Positions 10,728-20,444 are shown, counted from the stretch's first letter. The stretch: DNA of 64,000 nt from Alphaproteobacteria bacterium (GCA_019635875.1 JAHBYP010000001.1:434001-498000); one strand, 5' to 3'. Notes: generated by a model not told the origin, from the sequence alone. Numbers and translations are program-made.

Positions 10728-13700
10728 ATGCGTTTCGCCCGCTTCTTCGTCGACCGGCCGATCTTCGCGACCGTGCTGTCGGTGCTGATCACGCTGGTCG
10801 GCGCCATCGCCTATCTCAACCTGCCGGTGGCGCAGTATCCCGAGATCGCCCCGCCGACCATCGTGGTGCGCGCCACCTATCCCGGCGCCGACGCCGAGAC
10901 GGTGGCCGCCACCGTGGCGGCGCCGCTCGAGGAGCAGATCAACGGCGTCGAGGGCATGCTCTACATGTCCTCGTACTCCAGCGCCGACGGGGCGATGTCG
11001 CTCACCATCACCTTCCGGCTGGGCACCGACCTGAACGCCGCGCAGGTGCTGGTGCAGAACCGGGTCAGCACGGCGATGCCGCGCCTGCCGACGCCCGTCG
11101 TGCAGCTCGGCGTGACGACCAACAAGTCGTCGCCTGACTTCATGATGGTGGTGCATCTGGTGTCGCCGGACGACAGCTACGACCAGCTCTATGTCTCCAA
11201 CTACGCCCGCAACCGGGTGCGCGACCAGCTGCTGCGCCTCGACGGCGTCGGCGACATCATCATCTTCGGCGAGCGTCTCTACAGCCTGCGCATCTGGCTC
11301 GACCCCGACAAGCTCGCCGCCTACGGCCTGACGCCCAGCGACGTGGTCGCCGCGGTGCGCGAGCAGAACGTGCAGGTCTCGGGCGGCTCCTTGGGCGCGC
11401 AGCCCGCGCCCAAGGACAACGCCTTCCAGCTCACGGTGACGACGCAGGGTCGCTTCGAGGATCCGCGCGAGTTCCGCCAGATCATCGTGCGCTCGCGCGA
11501 GGGCCGCATCGTGCGCCTGCAGGACGTGGCGCGCGTCGAGCTGGGCGCCCAGGACTACGCGACGGGCTCCTACCTGAACGGCAAGCCTGCCGTCGCCATC
11601 GCGGTGTTCCAGCGGCCGAACACGAATGCGCTCGCCGGCGCGCGCAACGTCATCGACCAGATGGAGCGGTTGAAGCGCGATTTCCCGAAGGGCATCGAGT
11701 ACCGCATCGTCTACAACCCGACCGACTACATCCAGGCCTCGGTCGACGCCGTCTATCGCACGCTGGTCGAGGCGACCATCCTCGTGATGCTGGTGGTCAT
11801 CGTCTTCCTGCAGTCCTGGCGCACCGCGATCATTCCCATCCTCGCCATACCGATCTCGCTGATCGGCACCTGCGCGGTGATGGCGGCGCTGGGCTATTCG
11901 CTCAACAATCTCACCCTGTTCGGCCTGGTGCTGGCGATCGGCATCGTCGTCGACGACGCCATCGTCGTGGTCGAGAACATCGAGCGCAACATCGCGGGCG
12001 GCATGTCGCCGCGCGAGGCGGCGCACCGCACCATGGACGAGGTCGGCACGGCGGTGATCTCCATCGCCCTGGTGCTGTCGGCGGTGTTCATCCCGACGGC
12101 GTTCATCCCCGGCATCACGGGTGCCTTCTACCGCCAGTTCGCGCTTACCATCGCCGTGTCGACGGTGATCTCGGCCTTCGTCTCGCTGACCTTGTCGCCG
12201 GCGCTGGCGGCGCTGCTGCTGAAGCCGCACGAGCCGCATCACCGCATCCGCAACCCGCTCACCCGCGCCCTGCGCTGGGCGGCCGACCGCTTCAACGGCG
12301 GCTTCGACCGGATGGCGCGCGGCTATGCCGGCGCGGTGGGCTTCGTGGCGCGGCGCAAGCTGATCTCGCTGGCGGTCTACGGCGCGCTGATCGGCGTGAC
12401 CTGGTGGGTGTTCGGCCGCGTGCCCACCGGCTTCATCCCGCCGCAGGACCAGGGCTACATCATCGTGGTGATCCAGCTGCCCGACGGCGCTTCGCTGTCG
12501 CGCACACAGGTTGCCACTCAGAAGGTCTCCGACATCGTGCGCGCCGTTCCCGGCGTCGCCAACACGGTGGAGATCACCGGGCTGAACGGCGCCACCTTCT
12601 CCAGCGCCTCCAACAGCGGCGTGGTCTTCGCCACCCTCAAGCCGTTCTCGGAACGCCAGGGCGCGGCGCTGTCGTCCGGCGCCATCATCGGCCAGGTGAT
12701 GCAGCGCATCGGCGGCGTCGAGGAGGCGTTCATCATCGCCGTGCCGCCGCCGCCGGTGCGCGGCCTGGGCAGCCAGGGCGGCTTCAAGATCCAGCTGCAG
12801 GATCGCGACGGCGCCGACATCCGCCGCGTGCTGGCCTCGGCCTATGCCATGATGGGCGCGGCGCAGCAGGCGCCCGGGCTGATGGGCGTGTTCACCACCT
12901 TCTCGGCCAACACGCCGCAGGTCTATCTCGAGATCGACCGCACCAAGGCGCAGATGCTCAACGTGCCGATCGGCGCGATCTTCGAGGCCCTGCAGAACAA
13001 TCTCGGCTCGGCCTACGTCAACGACTTCAACGCCTTCGGCCGCGTCTACCAGGTGCGCGTCTCGGCCGACGAGCGCTTCCGCGTCGAGCGCGACCGCATC
13101 TCCCGCCTGCGCGTGCGCTCGGCCGACGGCGCGCTGGTGCCGCTGGGCACGCTGGTCGAGATCAAGGACGTGGCCGGCCCGTCGCTTGTGCAGCGCTACA
13201 ACATGTACACTTCGGTGCCGCTGCAGGGCAGCGCCGCGCCCGGTGTCGCGACCGGCACGGCGCTCGACACCATGGAAGGCCTGTCCCGGAGCATGCTGCC
13301 GCCGGGCATCGGCTTCGAATGGACCGAGCTCGCCTACCAGGAGCGCACCACCGGCAACACGGCGATCTTCATCTTCGCGCTGTCGGTGGTCTTCGTCTTC
13401 CTCGTGCTGGCTGCGCAGTACGAGAGCTGGGCGCTGCCGCTGGCGATCGTGCTGATCGTGCCGATGAGCGTGATGTCGGCCCTGCTGGGCGTCATGGCGC
13501 GCGGCATGGACAACAACGTGCTGACCCAGATCGGCCTCGTCGTGCTGATCGGCCTGGCGGCCAAGAACGCCATCCTGATCGTCGAGTTCGCCCGCCAGGC
13601 GGAGGAGAACGACGGGCTCGACCCGGTCGCCGCCGTCGTACACGCCTGCCGCCTGCGCCTGCGGCCGATCCTGATGACCGCCTTCGCCTTCATCCTGGGC

Positions 13701-13901
13701 GTCGTGCCGCTGGCCTTCGCCACCGGCGCCGGCTCGGAGATGCGCCAGGCGCTGGGCACAGCCGTGATGTTCGGCATGCTCGGCGTGACGTTCTTCGGCC
13801 TGTTCCTGACGCCGGTGTTCTACGTCTCGCTGCGCTGGCTGGTGCTGAAGCTGCGGCCCAGGCCGACGCGGCCGCCGGCCGAGTCGCTGCCGCCGGCTTG
13901 A
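10728..13901 (+). CDS. RND multidrug efflux transporter, HAE1 family
   Basis: Proton-driven inner-membrane pump of 1057 residues, full length for AcrB/MexF relatives. It starts MRFARFFVDRPIFATVLSVL. It has the RND motif D region GIVVDDAIVVVENIERN (about residues 403-419) with the paired Asp residues that carry protons in helix 4, and a matching Lys in helix 10 (GLAAKNAILIVEFAR, about 938-952). Two large periplasmic loops are present, one after each first helix. With the upstream adaptor it should export hydrophobic drugs or solvents. The missing outer-membrane partner must come from elsewhere. The sequence looks like the MexF/BepE branch, but I do not assign a gene name. Confidence 0.93.
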   Translation: MRFARFFVDRPIFATVLSVLITLVGAIAYLNLPVAQYPEIAPPTIVVRATYPGADAETVAATVAAPLEEQINGVEGMLYMSSYSSADGAMSLTITFRLGTDLNAAQVLVQNRVSTAMPRLPTPVVQLGVTTNKSSPDFMMVVHLVSPDDSYDQLYVSNYARNRVRDQLLRLDGVGDIIIFGERLYSLRIWLDPDKLAAYGLTPSDVVAAVREQNVQVSGGSLGAQPAPKDNAFQLTVTTQGRFEDPREFRQIIVRSREGRIVRLQDVARVELGAQDYATGSYLNGKPAVAIAVFQRPNTNALAGARNVIDQMERLKRDFPKGIEYRIVYNPTDYIQASVDAVYRTLVEATILVMLVVIVFLQSWRTAIIPILAIPISLIGTCAVMAALGYSLNNLTLFGLVLAIGIVVDDAIVVVENIERNIAGGMSPREAAHRTMDEVGTAVISIALVLSAVFIPTAFIPGITGAFYRQFALTIAVSTVISAFVSLTLSPALAALLLKPHEPHHRIRNPLTRALRWAADRFNGGFDRMARGYAGAVGFVARRKLISLAVYGALIGVTWWVFGRVPTGFIPPQDQGYIIVVIQLPDGASLSRTQVATQKVSDIVRAVPGVANTVEITGLNGATFSSASNSGVVFATLKPFSERQGAALSSGAIIGQVMQRIGGVEEAFIIAVPPPPVRGLGSQGGFKIQLQDRDGADIRRVLASAYAMMGAAQQAPGLMGVFTTFSANTPQVYLEIDRTKAQMLNVPIGAIFEALQNNLGSAYVNDFNAFGRVYQVRVSADERFRVERDRISRLRVRSADGALVPLGTLVEIKDVAGPSLVQRYNMYTSVPLQGSAAPGVATGTALDTMEGLSRSMLPPGIGFEWTELAYQERTTGNTAIFIFALSVVFVFLVLAAQYESWALPLAIVLIVPMSVMSALLGVMARGMDNNVLTQIGLVVLIGLAAKNAILIVEFARQAEENDGLDPVAAVVHACRLRLRPILMTAFAFILGVVPLAFATGAGSEMRQALGTAVMFGMLGVTFFGLFLTPVFYVSLRWLVLKLRPRPTRPPAESLPPA

Positions 13902-13921
13902 AACTAGGCCGGGGCGCGCCC

Positions 13922-13964
13922 CTCCAGTGGCGCGTCTTGTCGATCGTCCTCCGCGCCACTGGAG
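13922..13964. terminator. Inverted repeat between convergent genes, possible bidirectional terminator
   Basis: Perfect 13-base arms (CTCCAGTGGCGCG and its complement) separated by 17 bases. It lies 20 bases after the RND pump stop and 16 bases after the stop of the convergent flavin oxidoreductase. There is no T-run, so intrinsic termination would be inefficient. It may act with Rho or simply protect mRNA ends. I saw no second copy in the window. Confidence 0.5.
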
Positions 13965-13980
13965 TGGCGCGCCGCCAGCC

Positions 13981-15162
13981 CTACTCCGCCGCCTTGGCCA
14001 CCGGCTGGGGCTTGAAGGGCAGGATGCTGGCGGCGCGGTGGTAGGGCATCGGCAGCGGCGGCGGCTCGGCGCCCAGCGCCCTGGCCGCGTTCCAGCCCCA
14101 GCGCGGATCGACCAGAAACGCGCGCGCATGGGCGGTGCAGTCGGCGGCGCCCGAGGCGACGATCTGCTCGGCCTGTTCCGGTTCGGTGATCACGCCCACC
14201 GCCCAGGTGGCGATGCCGGCCTCCCTGCGGATGCGCGCCGAGAACGGCACGTGATAGCCCGGCGTCACCGTGATCTTCGCATTGGGGATCGTGCCGCCCG
14301 AGCTGACGTCGATGAAGTCGCAGCCCAGTGCCTTCAGCTCGCGCGCGGTCTGGATCGTGTCCTCGATGGTCATGCCGCCTTCGACCCAGTCGATCGCCGA
14401 CAGCCGCACGCCCAGTGCGCGCTCGCGTGGCCACGCCCGGCGCACCGCCTCGAAGACCTCGAGCGGGAAGCGCCGGCGCTTGTCCATGGAGCCACCGTAT
14501 TCGTCGTCGCGGTGATTGGTGAGCGGCGAGAGGAACTGGTGCAGGAAATAGCCGTGCGCGCCGTGCAGTTCGAGCACCTCGAAGCCCAGCCGCGCCGCGC
14601 GCTCGGTGGCGGCGACGAACTCGGCCTTCACGCGCTCCATGCCGACGCGGTCCAGCGCCACCGGCGTGTGCCATTTCGCCGTCGGCAGCTGCGAGGGCAC
14701 GCCGCCCTGGAAGCCGACACCTGGCCCCGTGGCGTCGAAGGCGATCGCCGAGGCCGAGACCGTGCTCCACGGTGTATCCGGCGCATCGGCGGCGGTCAGC
14801 GGGCCACCGCCTTTCCATGGCCGCTGCGCCGAGGCCTTGCGGCCGGCATGGGCGATCTGGATCGCGAGCTTCGTCGTCGGCATCCACGCCCGGCACCAGT
14901 CGACGACGCGCTTCAACGCCGCCTCATTGGCGTCGCTGTAGAGGCCGAGGCAGCCATGGGTGATGCGGCCGTGCGCCGAGACATGCGTCGCCTCCACGCA
15001 CATCAGGCCGGCGCCGCTGCTGGCCAGCGCGCCGTAATGCGCGAGGTGCCAGTCGATCGCCGAGCCCTCGACGGCGGAGTACTGGCACATCGGCGACACG
15101 ACGATGCGGTTGGGCAGCTCGACATCGCCGCCCAGGCGGAAGGGCGTGAACAATTGGGCCAT
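13981..15162 (-). CDS. NADH:flavin oxidoreductase, old yellow enzyme (YqjM-like)
   Basis: FMN-dependent ene-reductase of 393 residues, a TIM barrel that reduces activated C=C bonds with NAD(P)H. YqjM-type marks are visible: RIVVSPMCQYSA near residue 20 with the redox-tuning Cys, the substrate-binding HGAHGY at about residues 185-190 and NHRDDEYGGS near 205. The usual GRA phosphate-binding segment near residue 345 reads AHARAFLVDPRWGW. The ATG at 15160-15162, preceded by GGGAG, was chosen. An upstream in-frame ATG lies inside a palindromic repeat and is not a credible start. Physiological substrate unknown. Confidence 0.9.
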   Translation of the reverse strand: MAQLFTPFRLGGDVELPNRIVVSPMCQYSAVEGSAIDWHLAHYGALASSGAGLMCVEATHVSAHGRITHGCLGLYSDANEAALKRVVDWCRAWMPTTKLAIQIAHAGRKASAQRPWKGGGPLTAADAPDTPWSTVSASAIAFDATGPGVGFQGGVPSQLPTAKWHTPVALDRVGMERVKAEFVAATERAARLGFEVLELHGAHGYFLHQFLSPLTNHRDDEYGGSMDKRRRFPLEVFEAVRRAWPRERALGVRLSAIDWVEGGMTIEDTIQTARELKALGCDFIDVSSGGTIPNAKITVTPGYHVPFSARIRREAGIATWAVGVITEPEQAEQIVASGAADCTAHARAFLVDPRWGWNAARALGAEPPPLPMPYHRAASILPFKPQPVAKAAE

Positions 15163-15191
15163 GTCCGCAATCTCCCGGGAGTGTGATCCCT

Positions 15192-15257
15192 CTGTCATCC
15201 CGAGCGAAGCGAGGGATCTAGGCTATCCGAGATCCCTCGCTGCGCTCGGGATGACAG
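15192..15257. repeat. Palindromic repeat, family 1, copy 2
   Basis: A 66-base inverted repeat (arms start CTGTCATCCCGAGCG and end CGGGATGACAG). It sits 3 bases after the nudC stop and 29 bases before the start of the downstream oxidoreductase. The left arm has an A where other copies have C, which gives one mismatch in the stem. Confidence 0.88.
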
Positions 15258-15260
15258 TCA

Positions 15261-16184
15261 TTAGCCGTTGGGGCCGGGCCCGGCCTCGTGGCCGAGCCAG
15301 TTCTCGATCAGCCGGCGGGCGATGGAATCGCGCCGCGGCATGAAGAAGGAGCCGTCCTTGGGCAGGTTCTCCTCGCGCAGCTCCTCGCGGTGGAACCAGC
15401 GCGCGGTGTCGAGCTCCTCCTTGTTGACCTCGAACTCCATGCTCGGGGCCTCGGCGTGGAAGCCGATCATCACCGAGGCCGGGAAGGGCCAGGGCTGCGA
15501 GGAGTGGTAGGTCACGGCGCTTACCTTGACCTTCACTTCCTCGTAGATCTCGCGTGCCACGGCGTCCTCGAAGCTTTCGCCCGGCTCGACGAAGCCGGCG
15601 AGCGTCGAATGCATGCCCTTCGGGAAATGCCGGCTGCGGCCGAGCATGCAGTGATCGCCGTGATGCACCAGCATGATCACGGCTGGATCAGTCCGGGGAA
15701 AATGCTGCGCCTTGCACGACTCCGCCGTGCAGACGCGCTCGTGGCCGGCCTTGGCCACCCGCGTGGGCGCGCCGCAGACGCCGCAGAACTTGTGCCGCCG
15801 GTGCCAGTAGGTCATGCCGCGGGCATAGGCCAGCAGCGAGCCCTCGCGGGCGAACAGCAACGGACCGACCTGGCGCAGGTCCATGAACTCGCCCAGCCCG
15901 TCGACCGGCATGTCGAAGCCGGTGACGTCGAGCGCGAAATAGGCCTCGCCCTCGACCAGGCCGAGGAAGATCGGATGCGAGCCGCCGCGGATGATGGCGC
16001 GCGCCATCATGCCCTGGATGAACACGGCCGCCGGCTGGCCGCGCTTGTCGACCAGGTTGCGCTCGTTGTCGACGGGGATGAACTTGGTCTTCGACGCGAC
16101 CAGCAGATCCTCGATGTCGTCGTCGATCTCTCGGCGATGCGAGGCGCGGTCGATCTCGGCGCTCGAATAGGGATTGCGGCGCAT
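15261..16184 (-). CDS. nudC: NAD+/NADH diphosphatase (RNA deNADding enzyme) NudC
   Basis: Hydrolyses NADH to NMNH and AMP. Family members also remove NAD caps from RNA 5' ends. The 307-residue protein has an N-terminal domain and a four-Cys zinc ribbon at about residues 140-162 (FCGVCGAP, then VCTAESC). The Nudix box is GFVEPGESFEDAVAREIYEE at about 200-219, followed by the NudC-specific SQPWPFPAS. The ATG at 16182-16184 was taken because AAAAGGGG lies just upstream. The longer open frame before it shows no family similarity. The gene diverges from the S9 peptidase gene. Confidence 0.93.
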   Translation of the reverse strand: MRRNPYSSAEIDRASHRREIDDDIEDLLVASKTKFIPVDNERNLVDKRGQPAAVFIQGMMARAIIRGGSHPIFLGLVEGEAYFALDVTGFDMPVDGLGEFMDLRQVGPLLFAREGSLLAYARGMTYWHRRHKFCGVCGAPTRVAKAGHERVCTAESCKAQHFPRTDPAVIMLVHHGDHCMLGRSRHFPKGMHSTLAGFVEPGESFEDAVAREIYEEVKVKVSAVTYHSSQPWPFPASVMIGFHAEAPSMEFEVNKEELDTARWFHREELREENLPKDGSFFMPRRDSIARRLIENWLGHEAGPGPNG

Positions 16185-16301
16185 CGGCCCCTTTTCCGCT
16201 GTCCTGGTCTCGGTTCGGGCCGGACAATGGCACCCCGTACGGCGCGCTTCAACCAGCGCCGCCATGCTAGGATGGCGGACGCCCATTGCAGGAGAGGCTT
16301 G

Positions 16302-18350
16302 GTGGCAAGGATCCGTGCCCTCGCGTGGCTGAGCCTGGCTTGGCTGCTACTGGCCGGCGTCGCGTTGGCGCAGACCCATCCGACGCTCAAGGACGCCAGG
16401 CTGCCGCCGCTGCTGCCGCTGGCGCTGGTCGCCGGCACCGACGGCGATGCGCGCACCAACTTCCAGGTGTCGCCCGATGGCAGGTGGCTGGCGTGGTCGC
16501 AGCGCCTGGGCGGGCGTCCGCAGATCCACGTGCGGCCCATGGCCGGCGGCGATCCCATCGTGCTGCGCACGCCGAGCGGCTCCGCGAATTTCCGCTGGCT
16601 GCCCGACAGCCGCCGGCTGCGCTACGCCCTTGATGCCGGCGGCAACGAGAACAGCCAGATCTGGGTCGTCGACCTGCAGAATCCCGGCGCCCCGCCGAAG
16701 AACGTCACGCCCTGGATCGGCACGGCTAATTTCGTCTCGGCCACCCGCCTCGACGGCGACGAGGTGCTGCTGTTCAGCAACCGCCGCGATCGGAGCGTCT
16801 TCGATGCCTATCGCCTGCCGCTGAACGGCGACCTGACGCCGGTGCTGCACGAGCGCAATCCGGGCAACGTCGATCGCGCCTATTTCGACCGCAAGGCGCG
16901 GCTGGTGGCGCGCAGCCTGCGCCCGGGCGCCGACGGCAAGCGCGCCTTCGAGTTCTGCCCCGGTGCCGCCACGACCTGCGCGCGCGTCTTCGACATGGAG
17001 TGGGACGAGCAGATCTTCGTGCCCGACATCGCCGCCGGCGAGGAGGAGGTCTGGGCGCTGTCCAACCGTGGCCGCGACCGCCGGGCGGTGGTGCGGCTGA
17101 ACCTCAGGACCGGGGCGGAGACGGTGATGCACGCCGACCCCAAGGTCGATGTCGACAGCTTCTGGTTCAATACCGAGACGCGCGAGCCGGCGCTGGCCAT
17201 CCACTGGCCGGACCGCCAGCGACTGCATGGCTTCGGCGCCGGCCTCGGCCCCGATCTCGCGGCGATCGGCGGTGAGGGCGGCGCCGATGTGGTCACGATC
17301 CACAGTTTCGACAACGCCATGCGCTGGTTCGCGCTCGGCGTGCAGAGCCGGGGCAGCGCCACGCGCACGCTGCTGTACGACGCGCAGAACAAGGAGCGAA
17401 TCCTGCTCGCTGCGGGGCAGTGGGACGCGTACCGAGAGTCGCTGTCACCTGTGACGCCGGTCGAGTTCAAGGCCCGCGACGGGCTCAGCATCAACGGCTA
17501 CCTCACCCTGCCGGCCGGCGCGCCCGGCAGGAACCTGCCGGCTGTGGTGCTGGTGCATGGCGGGCCGTGGCTGCGCGACTACGGCACGCTCGGCACCATG
17601 CCGCAGTTCCTCGCCAATCGCGGCTACGCCGTGCTGCAGCTGAACTACCGCGGCTCGAGCGGCTACGGTCGCGCCCATCTGCGCGCCGGCATTGGCGAAC
17701 TCGGCGGCAGGATGCAGGACGACATCGACGACGGCGTGAAGTGGCTGATTGCCCAGGGCATCGCCGATCGGGCGAAGATCGCGCTGATGGGCGGCTCCTA
17801 CGGCGGCTACGCGACCTTCGTTGGCATGACGCGCACGCCAACGCAATTCGCCGCCGGCGTCGCCAATGTCGGCATCAGCGACCTGCCGGCCTTCATCGAC
17901 CTGGTGCCGGCCTACTGGGACCGCAGCCGCTGGAACCGCTTTCTCGGCCCGTCCGACACCGAGGAGGGCCGCGCCGCCATGTGGCAGCGCTCGCCGCTGG
18001 CGCACGTGCACCGGCTCGAGCGGCCGATGCTGATCACCCACGGCGCCAACGACGTGCGCGTGCGCAAGGACCAGAGCGAGCGCTTCTACGGCGCGGCGCG
18101 CGCGCTCGGCAAGCCGGTCGAGTTCCACCTGTTCGAGAACGAGGGCCACAGCCTCTATCGCGCCGAGAGCCGGCTGATCTACTACGCCAAGGTCGAGACG
18201 TTCCTGGCCAAGCACCTGGGCGGCCGCGTCACCGAGGTGAAGGCGCCGCCGCGGCCCGCGCCCGCCCCGGGCAAGTCGCCCGACCCGGCACCGACCGTCG
18301 GCAAGCCCGAAGGCACCACGCCCAGCCAGCCCCGGGCGCCCCGCGGCTAG
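16302..18350 (+). CDS. Secreted S9-family peptidase (prolyl oligopeptidase-like)
   Basis: A 682-residue serine peptidase with an N-terminal signal sequence (LAWLSLAWLLLAGVALAQ, about residues 6-23), a seven-blade-type beta-propeller (about 40-400) and a C-terminal alpha/beta hydrolase domain. The nucleophile motif GGSYGGY is near residue 500, with Asp in THGANDVRVRK near 583 and His in NEGHSLYR near 621. The start is a GTG at 16302 four bases after GGAGAGG. The alternative ATG at 16272 would give ten more residues and no ribosome site. The tail after residue 645 is Pro/Ala/Lys-rich and low complexity, which is unusual for the family and may be a linker or wall-contact segment. It probably trims peptides in the periplasm. 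Confidence 0.88.
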   Translation: MARIRALAWLSLAWLLLAGVALAQTHPTLKDARLPPLLPLALVAGTDGDARTNFQVSPDGRWLAWSQRLGGRPQIHVRPMAGGDPIVLRTPSGSANFRWLPDSRRLRYALDAGGNENSQIWVVDLQNPGAPPKNVTPWIGTANFVSATRLDGDEVLLFSNRRDRSVFDAYRLPLNGDLTPVLHERNPGNVDRAYFDRKARLVARSLRPGADGKRAFEFCPGAATTCARVFDMEWDEQIFVPDIAAGEEEVWALSNRGRDRRAVVRLNLRTGAETVMHADPKVDVDSFWFNTETREPALAIHWPDRQRLHGFGAGLGPDLAAIGGEGGADVVTIHSFDNAMRWFALGVQSRGSATRTLLYDAQNKERILLAAGQWDAYRESLSPVTPVEFKARDGLSINGYLTLPAGAPGRNLPAVVLVHGGPWLRDYGTLGTMPQFLANRGYAVLQLNYRGSSGYGRAHLRAGIGELGGRMQDDIDDGVKWLIAQGIADRAKIALMGGSYGGYATFVGMTRTPTQFAAGVANVGISDLPAFIDLVPAYWDRSRWNRFLGPSDTEEGRAAMWQRSPLAHVHRLERPMLITHGANDVRVRKDQSERFYGAARALGKPVEFHLFENEGHSLYRAESRLIYYAKVETFLAKHLGGRVTEVKAPPRPAPAPGKSPDPAPTVGKPEGTTPSQPRAPRG

Positions 18351-18422
18351 TCCTGGACCTGTGGCAAACCGGCCGGATTCGGCCCTTGCGATCAGGCGCC
18401 CGAGTCCTGATATAACCGCCTC

Positions 18423-18515
18423 GGGAGGCCGGCGTGGACGCAGTCTTCGCCAACCCGGTCAGGTCCGGAAGGAAGCAGCCGTAACGAATTCGCTGCGGGT
18501 CGTGTCCGGTCTCCC
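18423..18515 (+). ncRNA. ffs: Signal recognition particle RNA (small bacterial 4.5S type)
   Basis: The conserved SRP loop GGTCAGGTCCGGAAGGAAGC is present at about 18457-18476, with the GGAA tetraloop and symmetric and asymmetric internal loops recognised by Ffh. The ends pair: GGGAGGCCGG at 18423-18432 with CCGGTCTCCC at 18506-18515, ten pairs including one G-U. The length of about 93 bases fits the single-hairpin type. It lies between the peptidase gene and dnaX, and the ffs-dnaX neighbourhood is common in alphaproteobacteria. Exact ends may differ by a few bases. Confidence 0.95.
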
Positions 18516-18566
18516 ACCCGGCCCTTGCCGACGAGGCGGGGCACACGCCGCGAGGCGCCCCCGACC

Positions 18567-20435
18567 ATGGCCGACGCCCCGCTCGATACCCCTGCGCCCG
18601 GATCCGACGACGACACCCATTACCGGGTGCTGGCGCGCAAATACCGTCCCACCGATTTCTCCACCCTGGTCGGCCAGGAAGCGATGGTGCGCACCCTGCG
18701 CAACGCGCTCGACGCCGGTCGGCTGGCGCACGCCTTCATGCTCACTGGCGTGCGCGGGGTGGGCAAGACGACCACCGCGCGCATCGTCGCCAAGGCGCTG
18801 AACTGCGTCGGCCCCGACGGCACGGGCGGGCCGACCATGGATCCGTGCGGCGTCTGCGGCAATTGCGTGGCGATCACCGAGGACCGCCATGTCGACGTCA
18901 TCGAGATGGACGCCGCCAGCCGCACCGGCATCAACGACATCCGCGAGCTGATCGAGGGCGTGCGCTACCGCCCGGTGGCGGCGCGCTACAAGGTCTACAT
19001 CATCGACGAGGTCCACATGCTGTCGACGGCGGCCTTCAACGGCCTGCTGAAGACGCTCGAGGAGCCGCCGCCGCACGTGAAGTTCGTCTTCGCCACCACC
19101 GAGATCCGCAAGGTGCCGGTGACGGTGCTGTCGCGCTGCCAGCGCTTCGACCTGCGCCGCGTGCCGGTCGAGCTGCTGAGCGCGCATTTCGCGCGCGTCG
19201 CCGAAAGCGAGAAGGTCGAGATCGTCCCCGAGGCGCTGCGCCTGATCGCCGCCGCCGCCGACGGCTCGGTGCGCGATGGCCTGAGCCTGCTCGACCAGGC
19301 CATTGCCCATGGCGGCGGCGTGGTCGACGCGGCGCAGGTACGCGACATGCTGGGCCTGGCCGATCGCGGCCTGGTCTTCGAGCTGTTCGACCAGACGATG
19401 CGCGGCGACGCGCCGGGCGCGCTGAAGACCCTGGGCGACATGTACGATGCGGGCGCCGATCCCGTCGTCGTGCTGCAGGACATGCTCGAGCTGGCGCACT
19501 GGCTGACGCGGCTGAAGGTCGTGCCGGAGTCGGCGGAAGGTGCGCCCGAGCTGGAGCGCACGCGCGGCCGCGACATGGCCGGCAAGCTCGGCATGGCGCA
19601 CCTGACGCGCGCCTGGCAGATGCTGCTGAAGGGCCTGCAGGAGACGCAGCACGCGCATTCGCCGATCCGCGCCGCCGAGATGGCGCTGATCCGGCTATGC
19701 TACGCCGCCGATTTGCCGACGCCGGCCGATGCGATCAAGACGCTGCAGGATGGCGGTGGCGCACCGCCGCCGCGGCCTTCGGCGCCGGGGCCGGGCAATG
19801 GCGGCGGCACGGTCGCCAGCGCCGCGTCGTCACGCGGTGCACCATCAGGGACATCATCCGGTGGTCCGGTCGCGCGCCTGGCGGTGACCAATGCGGTGGT
19901 CGCGCGGGTCGAGCTCGAGGGCGAAGCGGTGGCGGCCGCGCCCAAGCCGCAGCCCCGGGACTTCGCCGAGGTCGTGGCGTTGTTCGAGAGCAAGCGCGAG
20001 GCGCGGCTGGCACTGGCGCTCAGCACCGACGTGCATCCCGTGCGCTGCGAGCCGGGTCGGCTGGAGTTCCGGCCGACCGACCGGGCGCCGGTCGATCTCG
20101 CGCCCAAGGTGGCCGAGGCGCTGGCGCGCTGGACCGGCCAGCGCTGGCTGGTGTCGGTGTCGGGCGAGGCCGGCGAGCCGACGCTGGCGAGCCGCCGCGC
20201 CGCCGCCGTCGACGCGCGCCGCCAGCGCGCGCTGGAGCATCCGCTGGTGCGGGCGGCGCTGGCGATGTTCCCCGGCGCGACGCTGCAGGAAGTGCGCGGT
20301 CCCGACGACGAGCCTGCGCCTGCGGCCATGCCGCAGCCGGTGCGCAGCGACGCGGCGGAAGCCGGCGAGCCGCCGCTGTTCGAGCCCGGCGAACTGTCCT
20401 ATGACGACCTCGATATCCCCGAAGGCGATCTGTAG
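18567..20435 (+). CDS. dnaX: DNA polymerase III subunits gamma/tau
   Basis: Clamp-loader ATPase of 622 residues. Walker A GVRGVGKTTTAR is at about residues 60-71. A zinc module has Cys residues in ALNC and then DPCGVCGNC (about 78-100), followed by Walker B IIDEVHMLS near 150 and the arginine-finger LSRCQRFDLRR near 190. After the collar domain a Gly/Ala/Pro-rich linker (about 385-435) leads to the tau-specific tail. I see no A-rich slippery run in the linker, so a frameshift-made gamma is unlikely. The start MADAPLD at 18567 was chosen over an upstream ATG that runs close to the SRP RNA. ybaB and recR follow directly, a classic replication/repair trio. Confidence 0.95.
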   Translation: MADAPLDTPAPGSDDDTHYRVLARKYRPTDFSTLVGQEAMVRTLRNALDAGRLAHAFMLTGVRGVGKTTTARIVAKALNCVGPDGTGGPTMDPCGVCGNCVAITEDRHVDVIEMDAASRTGINDIRELIEGVRYRPVAARYKVYIIDEVHMLSTAAFNGLLKTLEEPPPHVKFVFATTEIRKVPVTVLSRCQRFDLRRVPVELLSAHFARVAESEKVEIVPEALRLIAAAADGSVRDGLSLLDQAIAHGGGVVDAAQVRDMLGLADRGLVFELFDQTMRGDAPGALKTLGDMYDAGADPVVVLQDMLELAHWLTRLKVVPESAEGAPELERTRGRDMAGKLGMAHLTRAWQMLLKGLQETQHAHSPIRAAEMALIRLCYAADLPTPADAIKTLQDGGGAPPPRPSAPGPGNGGGTVASAASSRGAPSGTSSGGPVARLAVTNAVVARVELEGEAVAAAPKPQPRDFAEVVALFESKREARLALALSTDVHPVRCEPGRLEFRPTDRAPVDLAPKVAEALARWTGQRWLVSVSGEAGEPTLASRRAAAVDARRQRALEHPLVRAALAMFPGATLQEVRGPDDEPAPAAMPQPVRSDAAEAGEPPLFEPGELSYDDLDIPEGDL

Positions 20436-20444
20436 AGGCGCACC

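Noticed and set aside
9504..14129. A continuous open frame of 1541 codons on the minus strand, opposite the RND genes.
   Set aside because: It is antisense to clearly coding RND adaptor and pump genes. Its translation is low-complexity Arg/His/Asp/Gly-rich, as GC-rich antisense frames usually are, with no family motif.
15288..16301. An in-frame upstream extension of the S9 peptidase by more than 300 codons.
   Set aside because: It runs antisense across nudC and lacks family similarity; the signal peptide begins at the GTG at 16302.
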